This document shows, one piece after another, positions 25,176 to 32,867 of a stretch of DNA of 64,000 nucleotides. The stretch is taken from contig NZ_BIMB01000013.1 in assembly GCF_004000865.1 (NCBI RefSeq), forward strand, positions 62,001 to 126,000, written 5' to 3'. Position 1 is the stretch's first letter; every line of letters starts with the position of its first letter. The notes under the pieces were generated by a model, which did no database searches, was not told the origin of the DNA, and was given only the letters and a program-made list of their open reading frames with translations. Origin of the DNA: Paenibacillus elgii NBRC 100335 (GTDB lineage Bacteria > Bacillota > Bacilli > Paenibacillales > NBRC-103111). Made by a program: the position numbers and the translations under genes.

Positions 25176-26120
25176 TTAATATTCGATGTCCGATGAGAAA
25201 TATTTGAATTGAATGATCGAGATGAGAATAATGACGATCGCGAGCACGAACGATTGCGCGGAGGCCAGGCCGAAATCGTAAAATACGAACGCCGTCTGGT
25301 AAATGAGATAGGCAATCGTCGTCGTGGCGAAGTTCGGGCCGCCCTGCGTCATCAGGTACACGCTGATGAACACCTGAAACGAGGTGATGACCCCCGTCAC
25401 CAGCAAGTACAGCGTCGTCGGCTTGAGCAGCGGCCACGTAATTTTCGTGAACTTCGTCCAGCCGCTCGCATGGTCGATGTCCGCCGCCTCGTACAGCGAT
25501 TTCGGAATGCCGCCCATCGCCGCAAGGTACAGGATGATGCCGCCCCCGTGCGAGCCGAGGTACGTCATCAACATCAGCGAAAACAACGCGCTGTTCGATT
25601 TGCCGAGCCAGATGACCGGATCGATGCCGAACCAGCCGAGCACCGTGTTCATCGGTCCCCAAGGGGTCGGATCGAAGATCGCCAGCCAGACGAGCGAGAT
25701 CGTCACACCCGAGACGACGCCCGGCAAGTACAAGGCCGCTTTAAAAAACGTCTGCCACGACTGGCGCATCTGAAAGATGAGAAAAGCGAGCACGAATGTC
25801 AAAATAATGTTGACCGGCACCGTGCCGATGGTGAAAATCACGGTATTTTTCATCGACTTCCAGAACACTTCGTCCTGAAACATAAACTTGTAGTTATCCA
25901 GGCCGACCCAGTCCGTTTTCATGACGGTGTACTTCTGAAAGCTCATCAGAAACGCCGAGATGACCGGATACAGGGTGAACACCAGAAAGAGCAGCACCGG
26001 AACGAGGATAAACAAGTACGACCAGCCGTAATCCCGGATGAACTGCTTGACGGAAGTGTTCGCCTTCCTCTGCCGGATGGCTGGGCCCGGCACGCCCGGC
26101 CCGTTGTGTAAATGGTTCAT
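25176..26120 (-). CDS. Sugar ABC permease, MalF type
   Basis: A 314-residue permease. A short Lys/Arg-rich cytoplasmic N-terminus precedes six membrane segments, the first at about 33-55. The EAA loop is YEAADIDHASGWTKFTKITWPLLKP near residue 215. It is the MalF/UgpA-like half of the CUT1 channel. A 97-bp gap with a terminator-like hairpin separates it from the binding-protein gene upstream. Confidence 0.93.
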   Translation of the reverse strand: MNHLHNGPGVPGPAIRQRKANTSVKQFIRDYGWSYLFILVPVLLFLVFTLYPVISAFLMSFQKYTVMKTDWVGLDNYKFMFQDEVFWKSMKNTVIFTIGTVPVNIILTFVLAFLIFQMRQSWQTFFKAALYLPGVVSGVTISLVWLAIFDPTPWGPMNTVLGWFGIDPVIWLGKSNSALFSLMLMTYLGSHGGGIILYLAAMGGIPKSLYEAADIDHASGWTKFTKITWPLLKPTTLYLLVTGVITSFQVFISVYLMTQGGPNFATTTIAYLIYQTAFVFYDFGLASAQSFVLAIVIILISIIQFKYFSSDIEY

Positions 26121-26158
26121 GGCGATCCTCCTTCATCATGCCTATGCCGGCGAGTCCG

Positions 26159-26194
26159 AAAAAAAAGGCCCCATATGACTCCATACAGGGCACC
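26159..26194 (-). terminator. Internal attenuator between binding-protein and permease genes
   Basis: GGTGCCC/GGGGCC and TATG/CATA pairings form an imperfect stem followed by eight T on the minus strand. It probably stops most transcripts after the binding-protein gene, giving excess binding protein over channel. Confidence 0.75.
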
Positions 26195-26217
26195 TTTTCG
26201 CGCGGCTTGTTGCTGCA

Positions 26218-27594
26218 TTACTGGCCGAACATTTGCTTGCCTTTGGCTTTGAATTCTTCGGCGATTTTCTCCGGTGTTTTCTCCCCGGCGAACAGCGCCT
26301 GAATGGCCGGTTTCTGCACTTGCTCCTGGAACTGCTTCAGCTTCGTCGACTTGTCGACGTCCAGATTGCTCTCGACCGATCTCGTGGTGCTCTTCATGAA
26401 ATTTTGTGCGGCTTCCCAGTTGTACTTCTGGGCTTTGCCTTTGCCTTCGTACATTGTTGCCTGGGACTTGCGGACGAACGGCAGGTTCAGCTCGTTGGAG
26501 GAGTTCCCCGCTTTCGCACCGCTCAGCGCTTCCATCACGAGGAAAGCGTTCTTCGCGTGCTGCTCGCCCTTGTCGTTCTTCTGCTTGAACATGACGTAGC
26601 CTTCACCCATCACGTACGTCTTGCCCGGCGCATTCTCATGATGCGGAACCGGAAGCAGGACGAATTCGATTTTCTCGCCCTTCACTTTGCCCGCGTCGAT
26701 ATCCTTGTTGCGGTTGGCGATAATCGTATCGTAATAAGGCAGCGCTTTGCTGATGACGGCGGCTTTGCTATCGTAGAACATTTGCGTTCTTTGCTGCGGG
26801 TTGAGCCCGCCCGTTTCCTTCGGCATCACGCCATCCTTCATCAGACCGTCGATGAATTTGAGGGAGTCGAGAATTTTGTCGTCGTTCCAAATGAACTTGC
26901 CCTTCTCGTCCAATACGTCGACCAGACCGGCGTTTTGCGCAATCAACTGGCTGAAATCGAGGCTGGTGCCGTCCGTCGCGAGACCGTACTGCATCGAGCC
27001 GTCAGGCAGCTTCTTCGTCATCTTCTTGGCGATGTCGCTGAATTCGGACCAGGTCCAGCCCTTCTCCTGAATCTTCTTCCAGTCGACACCCGCTTCTTCC
27101 AAAATGCGCTTGTTGCCGCCCCAATTCCATTGTCCCGCGGTCAGCGGCAGCCCGTATTGCTTGCCTTGAATTTTGCCCAGATCAAGCATACCCGGCAAGT
27201 AATCGTCCTTGATTTCCGGGGTCAGGAACTGGTCGAGCTGGATAGCAAGCCCCGTGTTGACATAGTGCCCCGACACCGCATGGTAATACAAATCCGGCGG
27301 GTCGCCCGCGTTCAGAGCAATGTCGAATTTCTTCGGGCCTTCGGCCCAGGACAGCACTTCGTACTCTACTTTAATATGCGGGTACTGCTTGTTGAAATCG
27401 GCGATCAGTTCCTTGATGTCCTTCTCGTAATCCCCATGAACCGGGTAGGCCCATACCCTGACGGTATCGGGCTTCTTGTCGTCTTTTGCGGCTTCGCCGG
27501 CCGGGGCGTTGGCTCCCCCCTCTTTTTTGGAGCAGGCGGAAACAAATACGAGACTTAAAGCTACCGTCATGGCAAGCAGTTTGCTGACCTTCAT
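26218..27594 (-). CDS. Sugar-binding lipoprotein of the amino-sugar ABC importer
   Basis: A 458-residue lipoprotein. The lipobox LVFVSAC puts Cys near residue 21, followed by an Ala/Gly/Lys linker. The fold is that of family-1 carbohydrate-binding proteins (VRVWAYPVHGDYEKDIKELIADFN, ALNAGDPPDLYYH). Aromatic residues such as AGQWNWGG near 165 are likely sugar contacts. It starts 16 bp after the murR stop and is followed by an attenuator. The operon suggests MurNAc, GlcNAc-MurNAc or anhydro forms as ligand; this is inferred only from neighbours. Confidence 0.9.
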   Translation of the reverse strand: MKVSKLLAMTVALSLVFVSACSKKEGGANAPAGEAAKDDKKPDTVRVWAYPVHGDYEKDIKELIADFNKQYPHIKVEYEVLSWAEGPKKFDIALNAGDPPDLYYHAVSGHYVNTGLAIQLDQFLTPEIKDDYLPGMLDLGKIQGKQYGLPLTAGQWNWGGNKRILEEAGVDWKKIQEKGWTWSEFSDIAKKMTKKLPDGSMQYGLATDGTSLDFSQLIAQNAGLVDVLDEKGKFIWNDDKILDSLKFIDGLMKDGVMPKETGGLNPQQRTQMFYDSKAAVISKALPYYDTIIANRNKDIDAGKVKGEKIEFVLLPVPHHENAPGKTYVMGEGYVMFKQKNDKGEQHAKNAFLVMEALSGAKAGNSSNELNLPFVRKSQATMYEGKGKAQKYNWEAAQNFMKSTTRSVESNLDVDKSTKLKQFQEQVQKPAIQALFAGEKTPEKIAEEFKAKGKQMFGQ

Positions 27595-27610
27595 ACATCC
27601 ATCCCCCTAG

Positions 27611-28483
27611 TTAGCTTTTATGATTAAGTTTGGCCATGCCGTTCGCAAGTTCCCGGATCGCCTGACGGCTCCGGTCGAGGTACATGACGGACTGCTCGTA
27701 GTTGTTGCTGGCGACCCCGAGATATAAAATATCGATCACGTTAAGCTGGGTAATCCTGGACGACATCGCTCCGCTTCGAATCTCGTTCTCCGTCGAGGAG
27801 ATGCAGAGCGGAATGTCCGTGTACTGGGCGAGCGTTGTGCTGCCGTACTTTGTGATGCCGATGGTCACGGCACCGTTCTGCTGAGCGGCCTTCAGGGCGG
27901 CGATGACTTCCTTTGTTTCACCGGAGTACGAGATGCCGACGGCGACATCCTCCTCGGTCAAGGTAACTGCCGACGCCAGCTGCACATGCGGATCGGCGAA
28001 GCAGAAGCACGTCCGGTTGATGCGCAAAAACTTCTGCTGCGCGTCCTGGCCGATCAGATTGGAAGCGCCGATGCCGAAGAAATAAATCCGCTTCGCCTGA
28101 TGAAGCGCCTCCACCGCCTTGGACACCTGCTCCAAATCGAGAATTTTCACGGTGTCGTGGATCGCTTGAATATTATTGTTGGAAACGTGCTGCACGATCG
28201 TCGCAATCGAATCCTGCGGCCGGATTTCCTGGTAGCCCTGCACGCCCCCCGTTTCCCGGAGGTCTCCCGCCACCTTCAGCTTCAAATCCTGGTAACCCTT
28301 CACGCCCATCGATTTGCACAACCGGATGATAGCGGCCTGACTGGCTCCGCTCGCTTCGGCCAACTGGGCGACCGACAGCTCGATCATCCGCTCGGGATGC
28401 GCGAGCACGTATTCCGCGACCTTTTTCTCCGAAGGATTCAGCCCTTCTAAAATCTCTCTTAACCGAACCAAACCTCCATGCAT
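27611..28483 (-). CDS. murR: RpiR-family regulator, MurR-like
   Basis: A 290-residue repressor. The RpiR helix-turn-helix (about 1-75: PSEKKVAEYVLAHPE, SVAQLAEASGASQAAIIRLCKSMGVKGYQDLK) is followed by a SIS sugar-phosphate domain (about 125-255) with FGIGASNLIGQDAQQKF and SYSGETKEV. MurR proteins sense MurNAc-6-phosphate. I chose ATG 28483 over the GTG at 28492 because GGAGGGGG has an 8-bp spacing to the ATG. It heads the minus arm and faces the kinase-murQ arm across a 209-bp region with a palindrome and a cre box, so it probably controls both arms. Confidence 0.88.
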   Translation of the reverse strand: MHGGLVRLREILEGLNPSEKKVAEYVLAHPERMIELSVAQLAEASGASQAAIIRLCKSMGVKGYQDLKLKVAGDLRETGGVQGYQEIRPQDSIATIVQHVSNNNIQAIHDTVKILDLEQVSKAVEALHQAKRIYFFGIGASNLIGQDAQQKFLRINRTCFCFADPHVQLASAVTLTEEDVAVGISYSGETKEVIAALKAAQQNGAVTIGITKYGSTTLAQYTDIPLCISSTENEIRSGAMSSRITQLNVIDILYLGVASNNYEQSVMYLDRSRQAIRELANGMAKLNHKS

Positions 28484-28499
28484 TGCGCTCACCCCCTCC

Positions 28500-28568
28500 T
28501 ATATGTAAGATATTATCACATATAAAGTTATTAATTAAAACAAATTCATGTTATTGATACCGTTTCCA
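28500..28568. promoter_or_regulatory. Putative MurR operator and cre box in the divergent mur region
   Basis: TATATGT-N11-ACATATA (28500-28524) lies just upstream of the murR ribosome site. TTGATACCGTTTCCA (28554-28568) fits the minimal cre pattern TG-N4-CG-N4-CA and misses the fuller consensus at one base. Both lie between the divergent arms. Binding by MurR and CcpA is inferred. Confidence 0.5.
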
Positions 28569-28636
28569 ATGATCAAACTCATTATATCTCATTTGAAATT
28601 TTAAATCAATATTATTTTTATAACGTGAAATTTTGT

Positions 28637-28666
28637 TTTACAAACCAAGCCTCGTTGTCTTATACT
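28637..28666 (+). promoter_or_regulatory. Promoter of the kinase-murQ arm
   Basis: TTTACA (28637-28642), an 18-bp spacer and TATACT (28661-28666) lie 27 bp before the kinase ATG. A GAAATTTT direct repeat just upstream may be a further regulator site. Confidence 0.6.
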
Positions 28667-28692
28667 CGAATTATGCAAAGAGGGTGAAAAGG

Positions 28693-29634
28693 ATGGACTA
28701 TATCGTTGGAATCGACGGCGGCGGAACCAAGACGGAAGCGCTCGTCATCGACACTTCAGGCAACCGGCTCTTCGGTTGTACGGGCGAATCGACAAATTCG
28801 AAGGCGATTGGCTTCGAGCTGGCCTCCCGTCATCTGGAAGCCGTGTTGGACGAAGTGCTTCAACATGAAGCCTGCGCAAACGGACGCTGTCTTGCCGTCT
28901 GCATCGGCATGGCCGGTACCGATACGCCGGAGGAAAAGCAAGCGGTCGAAGCCGTCCTCCGGGCTTACCAGACCCGAACCGGTACCGCGTTCGAGATTTT
29001 CGTGCGCAACGATGCCGAAATCGTCCTGATGGCTTCGCTTCGCCGCGAATACGGCATCGCCGTCGTCTCCGGCACCGGCTCGATCGTCTTCGGCTGCACA
29101 CCGGAAGGCCGGCGCTACCGGGTCGGCGGCTGGGGGCATCTGCTGGGCGATGAAGGAAGCGGTTACCAAATCGGACTTCACGCGCTGCAAGCCGTGATGC
29201 GCAGTCATGATGACATCAGTCCGGCAACGGCCTTAACGGATATGATCCGGCACACGTATAGCTTTGACGCAATTACCGAACTGAAAACGTACATCTACGG
29301 ACCGGACATTCGCAAAAAAGACGTCGCCGCCTTCGCCGAGCTGTGCATCAACGCAAGCAAGCAAGGGGATGCCGTTGCCGTGCGCATTATTGAAAGCGCG
29401 GCTGCGGAGCTAGCCGTCGCCGTGGCAGCCTTGGTCCGCAAGGACGCCTGGTTCTCAGGTTCGGACCTTGTAACGACGGGCTCGGTGTTCAAGCATTCTC
29501 CTTTGTTCGCCGATACGTTCCGGCAGACGATCTCCGAAACGTTCCCCGGGCTGCGCCTGCACCCGGCTTCCGAGCAGCCCGCTGCTTACGGCGCCGCCTT
29601 GCTCGGCTTCGAGCTCTTTCAAAGAATGCGATAA
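28693..29634 (+). CDS. murK: BadF/BadG-family sugar kinase, MurNAc/GlcNAc kinase-like
   Basis: A 313-residue ASKHA-fold kinase. The first phosphate loop is GIDGGGTKTEAL, the second VSGTGSIVFG near 118, and GDEGSGYQIGLHAL near 150 and GAALLGFELF near the end are family features. Clostridial MurK, of the same family, phosphorylates both MurNAc and GlcNAc. Its place directly before murQ makes that the best prediction, since the ABC route delivers unphosphorylated sugar. ATG 28693 is chosen because GAGGGTGAAAAGG precedes it; the frame upstream to 28633 lacks a ribosome site. Confidence 0.85.
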   Translation: MDYIVGIDGGGTKTEALVIDTSGNRLFGCTGESTNSKAIGFELASRHLEAVLDEVLQHEACANGRCLAVCIGMAGTDTPEEKQAVEAVLRAYQTRTGTAFEIFVRNDAEIVLMASLRREYGIAVVSGTGSIVFGCTPEGRRYRVGGWGHLLGDEGSGYQIGLHALQAVMRSHDDISPATALTDMIRHTYSFDAITELKTYIYGPDIRKKDVAAFAELCINASKQGDAVAVRIIESAAAELAVAVAALVRKDAWFSGSDLVTTGSVFKHSPLFADTFRQTISETFPGLRLHPASEQPAAYGAALLGFELFQRMR

Positions 29635-29648
29635 AAGGAGCAGTCCCT

Positions 29649-30560
29649 ATGTATAACCTGCTGAACGAATTAACTACCGAACAGCGCAATCCGAATACGA
29701 CGCAAATCGACCGGCTCAGTTCCGAGGAAATCGTACGGCTCATCCACGCAGAGGACCGTCTGGTCACCGAAGCGGTGGGCCGCATCCTGCCGCAAGTTGC
29801 GCAGGCCGTCGACCGGATCGTCGCTGCTTTTCAGCGGCAGGGCCGGCTGTTCTACATCGGCGCCGGCACCAGCGGGCGGCTCGGCATTCTCGATGCGTCC
29901 GAATGTCCGCCGACCTATGGAACGGACCCGTCCATGGTGCAGGGCATCATTGCGGGGGGCTTTCAAGCGGTCAAAGACCCGGTCGAAGGTGCGGAAGACA
30001 GCGAGGAGCTTGGCGCGAAGGATATTGACGAGCACGGCGTAACGGACCGCGACGTAGTCGTCGGCATCGCCGCCAGCGGCCGCACCCCATATGTGCTCGG
30101 CGCCATGAAGCGCGCGAAGGAAAAGCAAGCGACCGTGATCGGTCTTTGCAATAACGAGAACACCCCGATGGCCGGCATCGCCGATCTGATGCTGGAAGCC
30201 GTCGCCGGTCCAGAGGCCGTGCTAGGCTCGACCCGGATGAAATCGGGCACCGCACAAAAGCTGATCCTGAACATGCTGACGACCGCCTCCATGATCCGCA
30301 TCGGCAAAGTATACGAGAATCTTATGGTGGATGTCCTTCCTTCCAACGAGAAGCTCGTCTACCGTGCCAAACGGATTATCGGCATGGCGACCGGTGCGCC
30401 GGAGGATGTGATTAGCGAAGCGTATACCGCGTCCGGAAGACACGTCAAAACCGCGATCGTCATGATTTTGGCGAAAACGGACCGGGACGGCGCGCGCGAG
30501 CTGCTGGAGCGCTCGGGCGGTTTTGTACGCCAGGCGGTGGCGCTGGCAAACGGCAATTAA
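29649..30560 (+). CDS. murQ: N-acetylmuramic acid 6-phosphate etherase
   Basis: A 303-residue SIS-domain lyase. The family signature GAGTSGRLGILDASECPPTYG starts near residue 74, with the catalytic Glu in its DASE segment. AASGRTPYVLGAMKRAKE and LGSTRMKSGTAQKLILNMLTT follow, and a UBA-like C-terminus ends the protein. It removes lactate from MurNAc-6-phosphate to give GlcNAc-6-phosphate, the substrate of the nagA product at 40 kb. It begins 14 bp after the kinase stop, with AAAGGAG upstream. Confidence 0.96.
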   Translation: MYNLLNELTTEQRNPNTTQIDRLSSEEIVRLIHAEDRLVTEAVGRILPQVAQAVDRIVAAFQRQGRLFYIGAGTSGRLGILDASECPPTYGTDPSMVQGIIAGGFQAVKDPVEGAEDSEELGAKDIDEHGVTDRDVVVGIAASGRTPYVLGAMKRAKEKQATVIGLCNNENTPMAGIADLMLEAVAGPEAVLGSTRMKSGTAQKLILNMLTTASMIRIGKVYENLMVDVLPSNEKLVYRAKRIIGMATGAPEDVISEAYTASGRHVKTAIVMILAKTDRDGARELLERSGGFVRQAVALANGN

Positions 30561-30593
30561 CACGGGATCGAGGACCAAGGAGGAGAATTTACG

Positions 30594-31736
30594 GTGGCAG
30601 ACATACGGCTCGTCCGGCCGGACGAGATGGCCGAAGCGGTTAAGCTTTCGGATTCGATTTTTCGCGATGCGCAGCAGATTTCGATGCAACCTGCGTTTCC
30701 CGACGTGTTTTCAACGGCCTTGGGCCAGTCTTACGGGGCGTTCGAGGACGGCAAGCTGGTCTCGTTTATGGGACTCGTGCCTGTTACGATCCGCATCGGA
30801 AAAGCAGCACTCGGCACGTATCAGCTTGGCTCCGTCGGCACCGATCCGGATGCCCGGGGCAAAGGCTACGCCAGCCTGATTCTACAGCGCATTTTTGATC
30901 ATATCGACAAGGCGGGCGCGTCCCTGCTGCTCATTTCGGGCGGCCGTTCCTTGTATACGCGGGTCAATTGCCTGCCGTTCGGTGTTGTCCGAAGGTATAC
31001 GGTGGATGCCGCTGCGGCGCAGGCGCTGCAAAGCCGACACGCTTCGGAAGGAATACAGGTGCGCGATCTGGAACCGACCGATTGGCTGTATATGCGGGAA
31101 TTGGCGGGCGCAAGAGTGGCCCGCTTCGAGCACAGCGTCACCGACCTGGCGAATCTGGTCCATAACGAGGCGCTCGTCAGCTGCATTAAGATGAAGCACC
31201 GGGTGCTCATCGCCGAGCGGGACGGGAAGCCAGCGGCGTTTCTTGTCGCCGCCGTGCCGAATCCGCCGCTCGTTCCGAAGCGCGTTCCGTTCCTGATCGA
31301 AGCCGCCGGGGACGGCCCGGCCATTGCGCTGCTGGCCGCGCATGCGCTCACGCGGCTGGAGCTGGAGCAGATCCAGCTCCCGGTTTCCGTGCACGAAAGC
31401 GATTGGCTGGATGCGCTCGAATCGGTGCCGTACCAAGAGGAGCCGAATCAAGGCACCGTCAACGTGCTCCGGCCCGAGCGCTTGATCGAGCAGCTCCGGC
31501 CGTTCTGGGCGGAAGCGGCTCCGGGCCGCCATGAAGCGCTTCGCGTGCAATCCGCGGGCGACGGACGGGTCAAGCTCGAATACGACGGCTTGTCGGCGGA
31601 GCTGGACCCGCAGGCGTTCATCTCGCTCGTCTTCGGCGGAGACGAAGGTATGGCGGAGCACTCCGTGCTTCGCAGCGGGCTGAAAGAGCTGTTCCCGGTG
31701 CCGTTTCCGTTTACGGCGGGGTTGAATTATGTGTGA
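30594..31736 (+). CDS. Eis-like GNAT N-acetyltransferase
   Basis: A 380-residue protein. The first GNAT domain has an acetyl-CoA loop, GTDPDARGKGYAS, near residue 83. A second degenerate GNAT-like domain (about 145-285) and an SCP2-like tail (about 290-380) match the Eis-type layout. The start is GTG at 30594 with AAGGAGGAG upstream, 33 bp after murQ, so it belongs to the mur arm. It may acetylate a de-N-acetylated amino sugar or a muropeptide amine before or after catabolism; no substrate can be read from the sequence. Confidence 0.85.
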   Translation: MADIRLVRPDEMAEAVKLSDSIFRDAQQISMQPAFPDVFSTALGQSYGAFEDGKLVSFMGLVPVTIRIGKAALGTYQLGSVGTDPDARGKGYASLILQRIFDHIDKAGASLLLISGGRSLYTRVNCLPFGVVRRYTVDAAAAQALQSRHASEGIQVRDLEPTDWLYMRELAGARVARFEHSVTDLANLVHNEALVSCIKMKHRVLIAERDGKPAAFLVAAVPNPPLVPKRVPFLIEAAGDGPAIALLAAHALTRLELEQIQLPVSVHESDWLDALESVPYQEEPNQGTVNVLRPERLIEQLRPFWAEAAPGRHEALRVQSAGDGRVKLEYDGLSAELDPQAFISLVFGGDEGMAEHSVLRSGLKELFPVPFPFTAGLNYV

Positions 31737-31790
31737 GCGGGCGTTAGCCTTCCGTTGATAACTAAAATGATTAGATAAGCTAAACTCGAT

Positions 31791-31820
31791 AATGAGCAGA
31801 GAAATACTGCTCATTTTTTT
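31791..31820 (+). terminator. Terminator of the kinase-murQ-GNAT arm
   Basis: AATGAGCAG and CTGCTCATT pair, followed by a run of T. Confidence 0.92.
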
Positions 31821-31899
31821 ATTGTTTTCCGTGTCTCAAAGCCCCCATTCATAGTTGTCGACTTAAAAAATATGTTATACTTCTTCTGAGGTGATAATT

Positions 31900-32082
31900 A
31901 TGCTTAAAGACGAAGTAAAACAAATCATTGACAATTTGCCTGACGATTGCTCACTTGAGGATATTCAATATACATTATATGTTCGCAAGAAGATTCAACA
32001 AGGACTTGATGATATAGACAAAGGCGACGTTATATCTCATGAAGAAATCGAGAAGCGGATGTCTAAATGGCTAAATCAGTAG
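31900..32082 (+). CDS. Antitoxin-like protein of a type II TA pair
   Basis: A 60-residue acidic helical protein (MLKDEVKQIIDNLPDDCSLE, then EIEKRMSKWL). Size, charge and the overlap with a RelE/ParE-like frame match the small antitoxins with a C-terminal toxin-binding segment. ATG 31900 is chosen because GAGGTG lies 6 bp upstream, and a TATACT box precedes it. The partner toxin is broken, so this gene may survive as a free antitoxin or relic. Confidence 0.75.
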   Translation: MLKDEVKQIIDNLPDDCSLEDIQYTLYVRKKIQQGLDDIDKGDVISHEEIEKRMSKWLNQ

Positions 32083-32284
32083 TATGGACAAAAACCGCAA
32101 GTCAATGGAAAGAGCCAAGACGTTGAGTCTTTTCCCCAATAGAGGGAGAATCGTACCTGAAATCAGCAACCCGGATGTAAGAGAGATTTTTTTACACCGA
32201 TATAGGATGATCTACAAAATCGAAGAAGATCAAGTCATTATTTTAAGCTTCATACATGGAGCTACAAATTGGAATGGCCAATAA
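32067..32284 (+). pseudogene. Decayed RelE/ParE-family toxin
   Basis: The ATG at 32067, inside the antitoxin end, opens MAKSVVWTKTASQW, a typical RelE/ParE start, but this frame stops after 19 codons. The rest of the family core (RAKTLSLFPNRGRIVPEI, then REIFLHRYRMIYKI and IHGATNW) continues in another frame to 32284. About 25-30 residues that should lie between, the two N-terminal helices, are missing. One internal deletion that also shifted the frame explains all of this. The product should be inactive. Confidence 0.75.
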
Positions 32285-32317
32285 CTCCCCATATTTGATG
32301 TGGGTGTTATTTTTTTA
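32283..32317 (+). terminator. Terminator overlapping the toxin remnant stop
   Basis: AACTCCCCAT and GTGGGTGTT pair imperfectly and are followed by ATTTTTTT. A second, stronger hairpin follows at 32330. Confidence 0.6.
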
Positions 32318-32329
32318 TCTCAACACTCT

Positions 32330-32355
32330 AAGCGGGCTTCGGCCCGCTTTTTTTT
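32330..32355 (+). terminator. Strong terminator between the TA relic and doxX
   Basis: AAGCGGGC-TTCG-GCCCGCTT followed by six further T; a perfect stem with a tetraloop. Confidence 0.93.
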
Positions 32356-32358
32356 GCG

Positions 32359-32415
32359 TTGACAAACGCTCACATCAGATTTATATTACTTTATAGTAAC
32401 ATTACTTAAAAGTAA
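32359..32415 (+). promoter_or_regulatory. doxX promoter with two tandem operators
   Basis: TTGACA (32359-32364), a 17-bp spacer and TATATT (32382-32387). Two related palindromes follow, TTACTTTATAGTAA (32386-32399) and TTACTTAAAAGTAA (32402-32415), with centres 16 bp apart. The first overlaps the -10 box. TTAC/GTAA-type palindromes are used by HxlR/DUF24 and MarR-type redox regulators. No such intact gene is nearby. Confidence 0.7.
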
Positions 32416-32441
32416 TATATTTGTGTGAAGGAGCGGTTATC

Positions 32442-32789
32442 TTGTCCACCCTCGTTATCGCCATTCAAATTATACTGGCCGGGATGTTTTCGCTGTCCTC
32501 ATTTATGAAACTCAAGAGGACGCCGTCGATGGTTCAGCATTGGAACGAATACCGTTACCCAATGTGGTTTTTGACCCTTACGGGCCTCGGAGAGCTTGCA
32601 GGCGTCGTCGCGCTTCTCGTCGGTTTCCGGTTTCCCGTGCTGCTGCCTTATGTCGGTTTGTTCTTCGTCGCTTTGATGCTGGGAGCGATTCACGCGCATC
32701 TGTTCCGGGCGAAGCACCGGCCTGTCATGGCCACTAACGCCGCTTTGATGCTTGCGCTGTCCGTTGTCTTGATCGCTACCGCGCGGTAA
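32442..32789 (+). CDS. DoxX-like membrane protein
   Basis: A 115-residue membrane protein with four hydrophobic segments, of the DoxX/YfiD-like group often linked to quinone or thiol stress. The TTG at 32442 is chosen as start because GAAGGAGCGG lies 8 bp upstream; a TTG at 32421 would place the ribosome site inside the gene. It stands alone between terminators behind a repressor-type promoter. The exact activity of this family is not settled. Confidence 0.82.
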   Translation: MSTLVIAIQIILAGMFSLSSFMKLKRTPSMVQHWNEYRYPMWFLTLTGLGELAGVVALLVGFRFPVLLPYVGLFFVALMLGAIHAHLFRAKHRPVMATNAALMLALSVVLIATAR

Positions 32790-32811
32790 ACTCCTTCGCC
32801 TTTCGCGGAAC

Positions 32812-32858
32812 AAAAAATAGACCGCCCATCCCACTAGGGACGGAGCGGTCTATCTTTT
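32812..32858. terminator. Bidirectional terminator between doxX and the SLH gene
   Basis: ATAGACCGC and GCGGTCTAT form the outer stem, with T-rich tracts on both sides (A-run at 32812-32817, TCTTTT after 32853). It serves both convergent genes. Confidence 0.88.
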
Positions 32859-32867
32859 AAGTTTCAA

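Noticed and set aside
32421..32441. TTG at 32421 as the doxX start
   Set aside because: The AAGGAG ribosome site would be inside the gene; TTG 32442 has correct spacing.
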